This document shows, piece by piece, positions 19,229-27,102 of a DNA stretch of 64,000 bases. The notes beneath the pieces are model-generated. The model had not been told where the DNA came from. It saw only the letters and a program-made list of their open reading frames with translations, and ran no database searches. This DNA comes from Mycolicibacterium cosmeticum (GTDB lineage Bacteria > Actinomycetota > Actinomycetes > Mycobacteriales > Mycobacteriaceae). The translations under genes and the position numbers were made by a program. How positions within the stretch are numbered: position 1 is the first letter of the stretch; every line of letters starts with the position of its first letter. The stretch lies in NCBI RefSeq assembly GCF_000613185.1, contig NZ_CCBB010000003.1:682001-746000 (forward strand), given 5' to 3'.

Positions 19229-20079
19229 CCGTGACCGATCTCGTCGAGCTGCCGGGTGGGACCTTCCGGATGGGCTGTTCCGATTTCTATCCGGAGGAGG
19301 CGCCGGTGCGGACGGCCGAGGTGGCCCCGTTCGCGATCGAGCGGCACCCGGTGACGACCGCCCAGTTCGCCGCGTTCGTCGAGGCCACCGGTTACCGGAC
19401 GGTGGCCGAACGGCCGATGGACCCGGCGCGCTACCCCGGTGTGCCCGCCGCCGACCTGGCGCCCGGCGCCATGGTGTTCCGGCAGACGCCCGGTCCGGTC
19501 GATCTGCGCAACTGGCGGCAGTGGTGGGACTGGGCGCCCGGCGCCAGCTGGCGGCATCCGTTCGGTCCCGAGCGTGGGGAGGGCGCCCCCGACCACCCCG
19601 TCGTCCAGGTGGCCTACGCCGACGCGCTGGCCTACGCCGTGTGGGCGGCCCGGCGCCTGCCCACCGAGGCGGAATGGGAGTACGCGGCCCGGGCCGGGGC
19701 CGAATCCACCTACGCGTGGGGCGAGGACGTCAAACCCGGTGGCACGCTGATGGCCAACACCTGGCAGGGCGCCTTCCCGTACCGCAACGACGGGGCCGCG
19801 GGCTGGGTGGGGACATCGCCGGTGGGCACCTTCCCCCCCAACGGATTCGGCCTGGTGGACATGATCGGCAACGTGTGGGAGTGGACGGCCACGGAGTTCA
19901 CCGGCCGGCTGGCCAACCCGTGTTGCCTGCCGGACGACGATCCCGGGGTCAGCCAGGCGCTCAAGGGTGGATCGCACCTGTGCGCACCGGAGTACTGCCA
20001 CCGGTACCGGCCGGCCGCCCGCTCGCCGCAGTCACGGGACACCGCAACGACCCACATCGGGTTCCGCTGCGCGGTGTGA
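19225..20079 (+). CDS. Formylglycine-generating enzyme (sulfatase maturation)
   Basis: 284 residues, FGE-sulfatase family (C-type lectin-like fold), corresponding in position to Rv0712 of M. tuberculosis. It oxidises the Cys of CxPxR in sulfatases to formylglycine using O2 and copper. Family blocks: ELPGGTFRMGC, PVTTAQFAAFVEATGY, RLPTEAEWEYAARAG and NVWEWTATEF. The two copper-binding cysteines are present as HLCAPEYC (Cys253 and Cys258), five apart as in characterised FGEs. Its partner is AtsA two genes upstream, whose CSPTR matches the target motif. The ATG overlaps the lipoprotein stop. Confidence 0.93.
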   Translation: MTVTDLVELPGGTFRMGCSDFYPEEAPVRTAEVAPFAIERHPVTTAQFAAFVEATGYRTVAERPMDPARYPGVPAADLAPGAMVFRQTPGPVDLRNWRQWWDWAPGASWRHPFGPERGEGAPDHPVVQVAYADALAYAVWAARRLPTEAEWEYAARAGAESTYAWGEDVKPGGTLMANTWQGAFPYRNDGAAGWVGTSPVGTFPPNGFGLVDMIGNVWEWTATEFTGRLANPCCLPDDDPGVSQALKGGSHLCAPEYCHRYRPAARSPQSRDTATTHIGFRCAV

Positions 20080-20097
20080 CCGCGTGCCGCGGCGCTC

Positions 20098-21657
20098 TCA
20101 GAACACGAGGATGGCGAACACCGTGGACAGCACCAGCCCGGTCACCACCGGCACGAAGCACTTGCGGGCCAGGGTGAGCACGGGGACGCGGGCGAATCCG
20201 GCGACCGCGACCAGCGACGACCACGCCACCAGCGTGCCGCCGCCGGACCAGATATTGCCCATCTGACCGATCGCGGCCAGCGTCGCCGGGTCCATTCCGG
20301 CGGCGGTGCCGAGCGCCGCCGACAACGAGCCGGTGAGGGGCAGGCCGCTGAACCCGGAGCCCTCCAGACCTGCGATCAGGCCTACCACCAGCACGGTGAA
20401 CGCGACGACAAAGGGGTTGGGCGCGACATGGGCCAGTGCGGCGTTGATCAGATCGAACAACAGCGCGGGCCCTTTGGCACCCTCGGGCATGCCGAGGATG
20501 CGGGCGGAGAAGTCACCGTTGCCGATGAAGAAGAACCCGGCGATGGGCAACACCACGCCCATGGCCTTGAACGCGAACACCAGGCCGTCCACGATATGTG
20601 TCGACGAGCTCTCCAGGAACGTGCGCTTGTCGTTGGTCAGGCAGGCGGCGAACAGCAGTATCGCCGCGATGCCACCGACGATGCCCGCGGCATCACCGCC
20701 CTTCAACGGGGGAACCACGGTGGTGAACTTGCCCAGCAGCAGGTACACGATGAACGTCAGGTAGGCCAGCGGCACCGTCATCGCGAACACCTTGGCGGCC
20801 AACGACTTCGGTGGGGTGGCCGGCTCGGCGGCGGTCTGGTCCAGCACCGCCGTCGCGACCGGTGCGGCCGCCGAAACGGTGCCGCCGGCCGGGGTAGCGC
20901 CGCGCAGGTCGACGGCCGGGGCGGCGCCGGATCCGCCGGGGCCGGCCTGGTCACCGCCGCTGAGACCGAACCTGTCCGCCTTGTCCTCCCACGCCGCCAG
21001 CAGGTCCGGTGAGGGTTCCCGCCACGTCCGGCGTTGGGTGAGATACGTGATGAGCAACGCGCTGAGCCCGACGATCAGCGACAACACCATCGCCTTGTCG
21101 GCCACCCGGTCGGCGTCGACGCCCGCCGCGGTGGCAGAGATGCCCGGTGCGACCTTGATGATGAAGTCCGAGGACAGTGCCATTCCCTGACCGGCAATCG
21201 CGATCACCATGCCGACCGACAGTGGGCTCAGACCGGCCCGGATGGCCACCGGAATGAGGACCGCTCCGACCAGTGGGACGGCGGGGGTGGGCCAGAAGAA
21301 CAGCGAGATCACATAGGTGACCGCGGCGAGAACGATGAAACTGCTTGTGCCGGCCCGCATCACCCGTCGGAACGGCGTCACCATCAGCCGATCGGCGCCC
21401 ATCTCGCGCAGTGCGCCGAGCATCGCGGTCACGAAGGCGATGATCAAGAAGATGTTGAACAGCTCATTGGCCGCCACCAAGCTGGCATTGAAGATCGACG
21501 ACAGGCCCGTCACGATGCTGCCCGAGAACACCGAGGCGGTCAGCAGCGTGGCCACGACGGATGGCACCAGGATGTTCTTGCGCAACGCCATCGTGGCGAG
21601 AATGACGACGATGCCGGCCAGGTAGATCCAGTGGGCTGCGCTGAGATGTATGTCCAT
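20098..21657 (-). CDS. Multi-spanning permease, GntP/DcuC-like ion-transporter type
   Basis: 519 residues with about 11-12 hydrophobic helices and a central hydrophilic, Ala/Gly/Pro-rich loop near residues 215-280 that splits the two halves. Sequences such as FFWPTPAVPLVGAVLIPVAI and GLEGSGFSGLPLTGSLSAALG resemble the anion/dicarboxylate or gluconate permease group (GntP, DcuC), but I cannot place it in one family. The ATG at 21657 (MDIHLSAAHWIYLAG) is preceded by GAAAGATC. It is convergent with the FGE gene and divergent from the MFS gene across a 375-nt region carrying copies of a motif also found next to the PucR gene, so it may import a substrate or intermediate of that pathway. Confidence 0.65.
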   Translation of the reverse strand: MDIHLSAAHWIYLAGIVVILATMALRKNILVPSVVATLLTASVFSGSIVTGLSSIFNASLVAANELFNIFLIIAFVTAMLGALREMGADRLMVTPFRRVMRAGTSSFIVLAAVTYVISLFFWPTPAVPLVGAVLIPVAIRAGLSPLSVGMVIAIAGQGMALSSDFIIKVAPGISATAAGVDADRVADKAMVLSLIVGLSALLITYLTQRRTWREPSPDLLAAWEDKADRFGLSGGDQAGPGGSGAAPAVDLRGATPAGGTVSAAAPVATAVLDQTAAEPATPPKSLAAKVFAMTVPLAYLTFIVYLLLGKFTTVVPPLKGGDAAGIVGGIAAILLFAACLTNDKRTFLESSSTHIVDGLVFAFKAMGVVLPIAGFFFIGNGDFSARILGMPEGAKGPALLFDLINAALAHVAPNPFVVAFTVLVVGLIAGLEGSGFSGLPLTGSLSAALGTAAGMDPATLAAIGQMGNIWSGGGTLVAWSSLVAVAGFARVPVLTLARKCFVPVVTGLVLSTVFAILVF

Positions 21658-22032
21658 CGCGGATCTTTCATTCACAACTGCTCGTGGGCTGTGCAGTCTG
21701 ATGGGGGAATGCTCGACGCGTTCCCGGCGCCGGTCAACGCACAGAGTGCACACCGGTTGCCGCGTCTGCCTGTGCAACGTGTTCCGACATTGTCATCTTG
21801 ATGTCGGCGTGTTGCGCCGAAGTAACGACCTGCGCCGGGGCCCGGTGTTGTTGCGGTTCGCCCGCCGGGGCGGCCGGCGGTGGCTGTGCAGCATGTCCCC
21901 GCTGCGGTGGTTTTTGTGTGCGCCCTGACCCGTACGGGCGGCACCATCGCGGCACCGTGAATGAGACAGTGGCGGAGCGGGCACCTCCGCACGAACCGAC
22001 CCGCGCGACAGACCGGCGATGAAAGACCTTCC
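21658..22032. promoter_or_regulatory. Divergent control region between permease and MFS genes
   Basis: 375 nt without a credible gene. It contains TGTGCAGCATGTCCC at 21885-21899, a related TGTGCAGTCTGATGG at 21690-21704, an inverted repeat CCGACAT-N10-ATGTCGG (21784-21807), and a CCCGTACGGG palindrome near 21927. The first motif recurs next to the PucR-family gene and before the diiron oxidase operon, so this is a probable target of the same regulator. Confidence 0.5.
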
Positions 22033-23421
22033 ATGACCGATACCGACAGCCGGCCCGCCGGGTCCGGTGTCGACCCAGCGGGAGGTGGCACGCCGCTGGC
22101 GCTGGCGGCGCTGCTCTCCGGCACCCTCGTCGGCACCGTGAGCAACAACGTGGTCAATGTGCCGATGCCGGCCATCCTCGGCCACTTCGACGCGCCGCTG
22201 AGCAGCGGTGTCTTCGTGGTCGTGGGATTTTTGCTCACCTTCACCGCCACCATGCCGGTGGTCGGCTGGTTGGGGGATCGTTTCGGCCGCCGTCGTATCT
22301 ACTGTGCCTCGATGGTCGGCACGGCGGTGTGTGCCATCGGGGCCGCGACCGCACCGTCGCTGGAACTGCTGATCCTGTGGCGCTGCGTGGGCGGTGCGGC
22401 GGCCGCCGCACTGGGCCCCGCGGTGATGGGCTTGCTGACCTGGCTGTTCACCGGGGACCGACGGGGCAGGGCGGTCGGCCTGTGGGCATCGGTGAACGGG
22501 ATCGGGCAGGCCGTCGGACCGACGATGGGTGGATTCGTCGCCGACGCCTGGGGCTGGCGGTGGGTGTTCGTGCCGCTGGTACCGGTGGCACTGGCCGGCC
22601 TTGTCGGCACGCTGCGCCATATCCCGCCTTACCCCGGCACCAGGATGAACTTCGATGCCGTCGGGGCGCTGACCTTGACGGTCGGATCCGGGCTGCTGAT
22701 ACTTGCCGCGGCACTCGTTCCGCGGCTGGGTGTCTCGGCCCTGGTGGTTACCGCCGCCGGTGTCGCGCTGGCGGTTCTGGCGGTCTTCGTCCGGCACTCG
22801 TTGCGGACACCGGAACCGTTCGTGGACGTGCGGCTGGTGGTCGAGGCCCGCTTCGCGCGCAGCACGTTGGCCGCGTTCGCGTTCATGTTCAACCTGGGCG
22901 CCACGTTGCTCGCCGTGCCGCTGTACCTGGCCGGGGTCGGCCGGACCGGGACGTTGGCCGGCGTCGTGCTGCTGGCCATCCCGGCGTCCATGGTGATCCT
23001 AGGCCCGTTGGTGGGCCGGTTTCTGGACCGGATCGGGGCCCGGCGGGTGCTGCGGGCCGGGCTGCTGGTGCTGCTGGCCGGTCACGCCACGCTGTCCGCG
23101 GCCACCGCCGGCGGCCTCATTGAAATGCACTGGGGGATGGCTGGTTTCGTGTGCATTCTGGCCATGATCGGCGTCGGTACGGCTCTCGTGCAGACCCCGG
23201 CGGCCACCGGTGCCACCCGTTCACCGGCCGGGGCCCAGGGAACCGGGCTGGGCTTGTTCAACCTGGTGCGGTTCGGCGGTTCGGCGCTGGGCGCCGCGTG
23301 GGTCGCCATCGCCCTGGGAACTCACTCGTCGGCGGGATTTCCGTTGGCATTCGCAGTGGTCGCGGCGGTGGCGGCACTCGGGCTGGTGGGATCGTTCGTA
23401 GGACCCGACCCCGGCCGGTAG
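22033..23421 (+). CDS. MFS transporter (DHA2-like, 14-helix type)
   Basis: 462 residues with repeated hydrophobic segments. The MFS loop signature is present between helices 2 and 3 (GWLGDRFGRRRIYCAS), and a motif-C-like segment occurs later (ASVNGIGQAVGPTMGGFVAD), which suggests an antiporter of the DHA2/EmrB group. The ATG at 22033 follows GAAAGACC. It ends 5 nt before the convergent PucR-family gene. Direction of transport and substrate are unknown; position suggests it serves the PucR-controlled catabolic genes. Confidence 0.78.
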   Translation: MTDTDSRPAGSGVDPAGGGTPLALAALLSGTLVGTVSNNVVNVPMPAILGHFDAPLSSGVFVVVGFLLTFTATMPVVGWLGDRFGRRRIYCASMVGTAVCAIGAATAPSLELLILWRCVGGAAAAALGPAVMGLLTWLFTGDRRGRAVGLWASVNGIGQAVGPTMGGFVADAWGWRWVFVPLVPVALAGLVGTLRHIPPYPGTRMNFDAVGALTLTVGSGLLILAAALVPRLGVSALVVTAAGVALAVLAVFVRHSLRTPEPFVDVRLVVEARFARSTLAAFAFMFNLGATLLAVPLYLAGVGRTGTLAGVVLLAIPASMVILGPLVGRFLDRIGARRVLRAGLLVLLAGHATLSAATAGGLIEMHWGMAGFVCILAMIGVGTALVQTPAATGATRSPAGAQGTGLGLFNLVRFGGSALGAAWVAIALGTHSSAGFPLAFAVVAAVAALGLVGSFVGPDPGR

Positions 23422-23426
23422 CGCCG

Positions 23427-25097
23427 TCAGCGGAAGCTGGCTTCCCGATCGACGGCGGCCTGCACCTCGGTGAGCAGGTCCAGCCGGATGGCCAGCCAGA
23501 CGGTGAACTGGTTGTCGGGTAACCGGATGTCCAGGCCGATATCGCGCGATACCCGATCGAGTTTGGCCAGCATGGTGTTGCGGTGCACGTTGAGCGCCCG
23601 CGCGGTGGCGTTGACGTTGCCGCCGTTGGCGAGGTAGCCGGTGAGGAAGTCACGCAGGTCGGGTGTCGCGCGCAGGGGCCCGAGAATGTCGTGCACGAGG
23701 GCTCGGCTCTGCTCGGTTTCGGCGACCTCGGCCAGCACGGTGAAGCTGCGCAGATCCTGGTAGGCCACCGCACCGGTGAGGCCCAGCCGCCGTGCGATGC
23801 CGAGTGCGACGCGGGCCTCGCGATAGCTGGCGGACACCGCCTGGGCGCCCGACACCGGCCTGCTGTGACAGACGGCCACGGCCGCACCGCGGCGGTGGCC
23901 CAGTTCGTCGGCCATCGCCTCGGCGTAGCGCGTCATCTCGTGGTTCATCGCGGTGTCGGTGTCGGCGCGCAGTGACCGCACGACGACCAGGACATCACCG
24001 AGCACGGTGACATATGAGCGGACGGCGGGGTCCGGCGCCACATTGGCGGCATACCGCGCCAGCCGGACCATGCTCGCGGTGGGATTGTCCACCCCCCGTG
24101 GAACGGTGCCGGGGGCGACGAAAACACCGAACCGCGAATCGATGTCGATGTCGTGGTACTCGGCACGCGCCCGCATCTCGTGTGCGCTGGAGAAGTGACC
24201 GTGTACCAGGGCCTGGATGAAATCCCCGCGGGCCCGTTCCTCGGCCTCGTCCACGCTGTGCTGTCGCAGCATCTCCGAACCGATGATCGCGGTGGCCTGT
24301 TCGGTGACGACGAGGTGCCGCGCCAGGTCGTGTGCGCCCGGCTCGGCGTTGCGCACCAGCACCACGACCCAGCCCTCGAACTCCTTTCCGAGCCGAATCG
24401 CCGTGGAGATGGCGGTCCAGATGACGCCGTGCGGGTCGGTGACGTGCTCCACGCGGGTGTCGTGATGGGCGGACAGGCGCGCGGCGGCAGGCAGATCGAC
24501 GGTCAGCTTGGGGATCAGGGCCTCGGCGAGCGCGGTGACCACATCCGCGGCCAGACCGTTGTGCCCGACGACTTTGCCGCGGGCGTCGAGCGCGATCGCG
24601 GGGTTGCGGGCCAGATTCGACACCTCGCGGATCAATATCTGCAGACCGGCGCCGCGGTGGAACAAGCTGGCCAGCGAGGCGTGCACGTGCGTTGCGTAGC
24701 GCATGACGTGCACCTCCTGGCTCAGTGCCCGTTCGGCCAGCAGCCGGTTCAGTGCGGCGAATCCGACCGGGAAGGCCATCTCGATCACCACGAGCCCGGC
24801 CGGCGGTGCCGGCGGGAAATCGGCCGGCGCCACGCCGTCGATCAACAGCGCCCGTGCACCTCTGGCGGCCAGTGCGCCGAGGGTGGCCGCCCCACCCAAC
24901 AGCGACTCCGGGCGCGCGTACACCGCCACTGCATCGAGGGGATCGGGACGCGCCATGACCTCTGAAAGCGGTAACAGCCAACGTAACTCGCGACCGAGGT
25001 GATCCTCGCCTGCAATCACGCGGGCACCCGACAGGAGTGACTCGTCGAGCAACCCGGCGACGGTCATCCGGTCTGCGGAACGCTGCTCTGATCCCAT
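23427..25097 (-). CDS. PucR-family transcriptional regulator
   Basis: 556 residues. The N-terminal PucR ligand-sensing domain starts around residue 10 (MTVAGLLDESLLSGARVIAGE), a central GGDEF-like/GAF-like region follows, and a C-terminal PucR-type helix-turn-helix is clear in NGGNVNATARALNVHRNTM then LAKLDRVSRDIG. The family usually activates purine, gamma-glutamyl or amino-acid-derived catabolism on binding a metabolite. The ATG at 25097 is chosen because upstream residues do not fit the domain. It is divergent from the GlcG-like gene; a shared 15-mer lies in the intergenic region and in two others nearby, suggesting its operator. Confidence 0.88.
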   Translation of the reverse strand: MGSEQRSADRMTVAGLLDESLLSGARVIAGEDHLGRELRWLLPLSEVMARPDPLDAVAVYARPESLLGGAATLGALAARGARALLIDGVAPADFPPAPPAGLVVIEMAFPVGFAALNRLLAERALSQEVHVMRYATHVHASLASLFHRGAGLQILIREVSNLARNPAIALDARGKVVGHNGLAADVVTALAEALIPKLTVDLPAAARLSAHHDTRVEHVTDPHGVIWTAISTAIRLGKEFEGWVVVLVRNAEPGAHDLARHLVVTEQATAIIGSEMLRQHSVDEAEERARGDFIQALVHGHFSSAHEMRARAEYHDIDIDSRFGVFVAPGTVPRGVDNPTASMVRLARYAANVAPDPAVRSYVTVLGDVLVVVRSLRADTDTAMNHEMTRYAEAMADELGHRRGAAVAVCHSRPVSGAQAVSASYREARVALGIARRLGLTGAVAYQDLRSFTVLAEVAETEQSRALVHDILGPLRATPDLRDFLTGYLANGGNVNATARALNVHRNTMLAKLDRVSRDIGLDIRLPDNQFTVWLAIRLDLLTEVQAAVDREASFR

Positions 25098-25179
25098 GTT
25101 CAACCTGCTCGTTGCGGTGTGCACGCCGGTGGCGGCGGCTCGACACTCCACGATCACACCGGCTTCGGCTCCCACCCTA

Positions 25180-25194
25180 TGTGCAGTTTGACCC
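25180..25194 (+). promoter_or_regulatory. Candidate PucR-regulator site (copy between pucR-type and glcG-type genes)
   Basis: TGTGCAGTTTGACCC, matching TGTGCAGnnTGnCCC found also at 21885 and 25795. Just downstream, ATGTCGG and CGGACAT (25198-25219) form an imperfect inverted repeat that echoes CCGACAT/ATGTCGG at 21784-21807. Confidence 0.5.
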
Positions 25195-25339
25195 GAATGT
25201 CGGCCAGAGTGCGGACATTGTGACCAGGGCGGGCGTCGATGCGTCCGAGTAGACATCTCATCAGGTGCACGGCTCGTGGATCAGCGCGGTCCGGCCGGCG
25301 CCGACCACATCGGCACAACCGCAAGGAGTCATGCTCGCC

Positions 25340-25789
25340 ATGCATCAGATCTATCGGATCACTCTCGAGGACGCCCTGCCCTTACTGGCGGCCGGCCGGG
25401 CCAAGGCCGAGGAGATCGGGGTCAAGCAGACGCTCTGTATCTGTGATGACGGTGGGAATGTGATTGCACTGCACCGTCTTCCGGGGGCCCGTCTGACCGG
25501 TGTCGACATCTCCATCGCCAAGGCGTTCACCGCGGCAGGGCATGAGCGCGCCACCCATCTGTTCAACGAGGCGCCGGATGGGCCGGCGTTGCCCGGAAAC
25601 GAAGCCTTCGGCATCAGTCACATGCTGCCCGGCAAGTTCGCGGTGTTCGTCGGGGGCTTCCCCCTGGTGTTCCGCGATCAAATCGTCGGTGGCGTCGGTA
25701 TCAGCGGTGGCAACGGCATGCAGGACAAGGCGGTGGGGGCGGCCATCCTCGCCGAGTTCGAGGCACTGACGGCGGCGATCGGGCGGTGA
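25340..25789 (+). CDS. GlcG/HbpS-like heme-binding-domain protein
   Basis: About 149 residues, GlcG/HbpS family (PF03928 type): ITLEDALPLLAAGRAKAEEIG, then CICDDGGNVIALHRLPGARLTGVDISIAKAFTAA, and the glycine-rich QIVGGVGISGGNG turn that defines the family. Members bind heme or small ligands or act as accessory proteins in catabolic operons; no enzymatic role is established. AAGGAG lies 11 nt before the ATG at 25340; an ATG at 25331 would have only 2 nt of spacing and is less likely. It is divergent from the PucR gene and upstream of the diiron oxidase operon. Confidence 0.8.
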   Translation: MHQIYRITLEDALPLLAAGRAKAEEIGVKQTLCICDDGGNVIALHRLPGARLTGVDISIAKAFTAAGHERATHLFNEAPDGPALPGNEAFGISHMLPGKFAVFVGGFPLVFRDQIVGGVGISGGNGMQDKAVGAAILAEFEALTAAIGR

Positions 25790-25794
25790 CCAGC

Positions 25795-25809
25795 TGTGCA
25801 GCATGGCCC
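25795..25809 (+). promoter_or_regulatory. Candidate PucR-regulator site before the diiron oxidase operon
   Basis: TGTGCAGCATGGCCC, third copy of the TGTGCAGnnTGnCCC 15-mer, located 162 nt upstream of the oxidase ATG and 6 nt after the GlcG-like stop. TTGACG at 25920-25925 followed by an A/T-rich AAAATACACC could be a promoter, though the -10 is weak. Confidence 0.5.
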
Positions 25810-25970
25810 ATCGCGGTGACCATTCGGGTGATGTTGTCCCTGTCGCGGCACCGCCGGGCTGGATAACGTCGTCGGTGCGGCCGCGAATCGCGGCGCTGCT
25901 TTCATGGCGATGAACATCGTTGACGCGCAGTCACTTTGGCAAAATACACCGAACGAAAGGACCGAAGATC

Positions 25971-26690
25971 ATGACCGAACTGTTGGACCGTACCGAGTTT
26001 CGCGCCGAGCTGGAGAACGCGATCAAGGGCCGCGAGGCCAAGAACGCGTCGTTCTCCAAGGCCTGGGCCGAGGGTCGGCTGCAGCGCCACCATTTCGCAC
26101 GCTGGGCCGAGAACCACTACCACTACGTCGGTCCCTTTGCCGACTACCTGGCCAACATCTACGCCAACACCCCCGACGAGTACACCGGCGCAAAAGATTT
26201 CACCCTGCAGAACATGTACGAGGAGGAGCTGGCCGACATCCGGCACACCGATCTGCTGATCAAGTTCGGCGAGGCATGCGGCACCACCAAGGAACGGATC
26301 GAAGATCCGAACAACATGAACGCCATCACCCGTGGCCTGCAGTCATGGTGCTACGCGGTGTCGCAACGCGAGCACTTCGTCGTCGCGACCGCAGCGCTGG
26401 TGGTCGGGTTGGAATCCCAGGTGCCGAGCATCTACACCAAGCAGATCGTGCCGCTGCGTGAGGTGTACAAGTTCACCGAGGACGAGATCGAGTTCTTCGA
26501 CCTGCACATCACCTCCGACGTGGTGCACGGCGAGCGCGGCTACCAGATCGTGCTGGACCACGCCGACACCCCGCGGCTGCAGCAGCGCTGCCTGCAGATG
26601 GTGCGTTGGGGCGCCGAGATGCGCTTCTCCTACACCAAGGGGCTGTACGACACCTACGTCGCTCCTGAGCTGGAGCCGGCCGGCGTCTGA
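25971..26690 (+). CDS. Heme-oxygenase-like diiron oxidase (CADD/PqqC-like)
   Basis: 239 residues, all-helical PqqC/TenA-like fold. The full ligand set of heme-oxygenase-like diiron oxidases can be read: Glu85 and His92 in YEEELADIRH, Glu148 in VVGLESQ, and His179, Asp183, His186 in LHITSDVVH. The spacing H-x3-D-x2-H matches CADD. TenA thiaminases and PqqC lack this complete set. Such enzymes activate O2 for N-oxygenation, desaturation or C-C cleavage; the substrate here is unknown. First gene of an operon that next encodes a Rieske ferredoxin and its reductase, the probable electron donors. The ATG at 25971 follows GAAAGGACC. Confidence 0.75.
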   Translation: MTELLDRTEFRAELENAIKGREAKNASFSKAWAEGRLQRHHFARWAENHYHYVGPFADYLANIYANTPDEYTGAKDFTLQNMYEEELADIRHTDLLIKFGEACGTTKERIEDPNNMNAITRGLQSWCYAVSQREHFVVATAALVVGLESQVPSIYTKQIVPLREVYKFTEDEIEFFDLHITSDVVHGERGYQIVLDHADTPRLQQRCLQMVRWGAEMRFSYTKGLYDTYVAPELEPAGV

Positions 26691-26694
26691 GTGA

Positions 26695-26739
26695 ATTCGG
26701 CGCGCTCGCGTCCGCCCAGCGAACGTGAGCGCGCCGAAT
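26695..26739 (+). other. Strong hairpin between oxidase and Rieske genes
   Basis: ATTCGGCGCGCTC (26695-26707) and GAGCGCGCCGAAT (26727-26739) pair perfectly; pairing continues inward for three more pairs with one G-U. No U-tract follows, and the next gene's GAAAGGGGAG site starts a few nt later. It may stabilise the upstream mRNA or attenuate read-through. Confidence 0.55.
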
Positions 26740-26757
26740 CGCGAGAAAGGGGAGCAT

Positions 26758-27102
26758 ATGTGGATCGCGGTGGCCACCACCAAGGATCTGGAGCGGCGGC
26801 GCAAGCTCCGCGTGGAGGTCGACGGCCTCGCCATTGCGCTGTTCCAGGCCGGGGGCCGAGTCTACGCACTCGCAGATCTCTGTGTGCACCAAGATCGTTC
26901 GCTGTTCAAGGGCACCCTGTTGGACGGCAAGGTGATCTGTCCGGGACATCAGTGGCAGTTCGACCTGGAAACCGGCTATGAGGCCGATCAGGACCGCTGC
27001 CAGCCCAGTTATCCGGTGCGGGTGCAGGACGGCACCGTCTATGTCGACACGGCATCGGTCGGGCACGCACCGGTGGGCCGCGAGGAAGGCGCGAAGGCAT
27101 GA
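26758..27102 (+). CDS. Rieske-type [2Fe-2S] ferredoxin
   Basis: 114 residues. The Rieske cluster motif is complete: Cys42-x-His44 in CVHQDRSLFKG and Cys61-x2-His64 in CPGHQWQFDLETG. It resembles soluble ferredoxins of oxygenase systems and NirD-like proteins rather than catalytic oxygenases, since no mononuclear-iron domain follows. The likely role is electron transfer from the reductase encoded next to the diiron oxidase encoded before. The ATG at 26758 follows GGGGAG; the stop overlaps the reductase ATG. Confidence 0.87.
   Translation: MWIAVATTKDLERRRKLRVEVDGLAIALFQAGGRVYALADLCVHQDRSLFKGTLLDGKVICPGHQWQFDLETGYEADQDRCQPSYPVRVQDGTVYVDTASVGHAPVGREEGAKA

Noticed and set aside
24153..24965. 270-codon frame antisense to the PucR gene
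   Set aside because: Arg/Gly/His-rich translation with no domain, opposite a clear PucR coding sequence.
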